DNA from: an uncultured Prevotella sp.
GTDB taxonomy: Bacteria > Bacteroidota > Bacteroidia > Bacteroidales > Bacteroidaceae
DNA length: 6,428 nt
Direction of reading: 5' to 3'
Assembly: GCA_900770845.1 (NCBI GenBank)
Contig: CAAGLS010000195.1
Location: 1 to 6,428, forward strand
Part shown: positions 6,146 through 6,428 of the stretch, piece after piece
Layout of the letters: each line of letters begins with the position of its first letter
Numbering within the stretch: position 1 is the stretch's first letter
Notes under the pieces: model-generated
Seen by the model: only the letters and a program-made list of their open reading frames with translations
The model's database searches: none
What the model was told of the DNA's origin: nothing
Position numbers and translations under genes: made by a program

Positions 6146-6428
6146 ATGAACTCTTACAGCAAAGTCTTGGCCATTTTGGCCCTGGGCTGTGCCTTTCCTT
6201 TCTGCGCATCAGCCCATAACAAAATAAAATGCCGCCTCAGCACGGATTTCGTCAGCAAGTATGTCTGGCGCGGTGTGGAGATTGGCAGTGCCCAGCTTCA
6301 GCCCACGCTCCAACTCAGCTATGGTGGGTTCTCCCTCTCGGCCCTCGGCTCAGTGGGCATTGTCGATTCGAAGGACAACAACGAGCTCGACTTCTGTTGC
6401 CGCTACGACTTCAAGCGTTGGCACGTGC
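6146..6428 (+). CDS. TorF-like putative outer-membrane porin, N-terminal part only
   Basis: A frame starts at the ATG at 6146 and is open to the right edge, giving 94 complete codons. The first 23 residues form a signal peptide (MNSYSKVLAILALGCAFPFC, then ASA). After it comes LSTDFVSKYVWRGVEIG, followed by QPTLQLSYGGFSLSALGSVG. This matches the start of the TorF-family porins (TIGR02001 type), where an S-x-Y-x-WRG segment is followed by alternating beta-strands of an outer-membrane barrel. The visible alternation of polar and aromatic/hydrophobic residues (SYGGFSLSALGSVGI, ELDFCCRYDF) fits beta-strands. Two adjacent Cys residues in the last strand are unusual for a barrel. The substrate is unknown. 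A strong promoter lies directly upstream. With only about 94 residues visible, the family call is probable rather than certain. Confidence 0.7.
   Translation, partial: MNSYSKVLAILALGCAFPFCASAHNKIKCRLSTDFVSKYVWRGVEIGSAQLQPTLQLSYGGFSLSALGSVGIVDSKDNNELDFCCRYDFKRWHV

Noticed and set aside
5898..6219. Short open frames on both strands in the lpxB-porin spacer (5898-6128 minus, 5914-6219 plus)
   Set aside because: They overlap each other and the near-consensus promoter, and the plus frame runs out of frame into the porin gene. No motif supports either.
6422..6428. CACGTG-containing bases at the right edge as a possible parS
   Set aside because: Only the palindromic core is shared with the parS consensus. 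The flanking bases do not fit and it lies inside the porin coding sequence. No other parS-like site was seen.

Overview
The window looks like ordinary core chromosome of a Bacteroidales bacterium, probably a GC-rich member of the Prevotellaceae. This rests on three things. The proteins resemble Bacteroides/Prevotella families (ParA/ParB, a DUF5683 membrane protein, an MltD-like transglycosylase, SurE, LpxB, a TorF-like porin). The promoters carry the Bacteroidetes -7 box TAnnTTTG. The start codons lack Shine-Dalgarno sequences. The genus is an inference.

Left part, minus strand (1-3724): a compact four-gene unit read right to left, parA, parB, a DUF5683 protein and an MltD-like lytic transglycosylase that runs off the left edge. 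Gaps are 19, 55 and 29 bp and no clear internal promoter is visible, so co-transcription from the promoter at about 3752-3759 is likely. The unit links chromosome segregation (ParA ATPase, ParB CTPase) with the cell envelope (a small membrane protein and a peptidoglycan-cleaving enzyme).

Middle (3725-3865): a short AT-rich divergent promoter region with one -7 box on each strand, between parA and surE.

Right part, plus strand (3866-5861): surE (survival-type 5'/3'-nucleotidase) and lpxB (lipid A disaccharide synthase), 49 bp apart and probably one transcript. Next comes a 284-bp intergenic region: a GC-rich stretch with several competing inverted repeats, then an AT-rich stretch with a near-consensus Bacteroidetes promoter (6084-6115). 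That promoter drives a TorF-like outer-membrane porin gene, cut by the right edge after 94 codons.

I see no mobile element, CRISPR array, tRNA, rRNA or defence system, and no new system. The points worth a second look are small: the basic Ser/Lys/Arg tail and acidic run of the transglycosylase, GTG starts on parB and the DUF5683 gene, an AT palindrome between those two genes, and the hairpin-rich spacer after lpxB.
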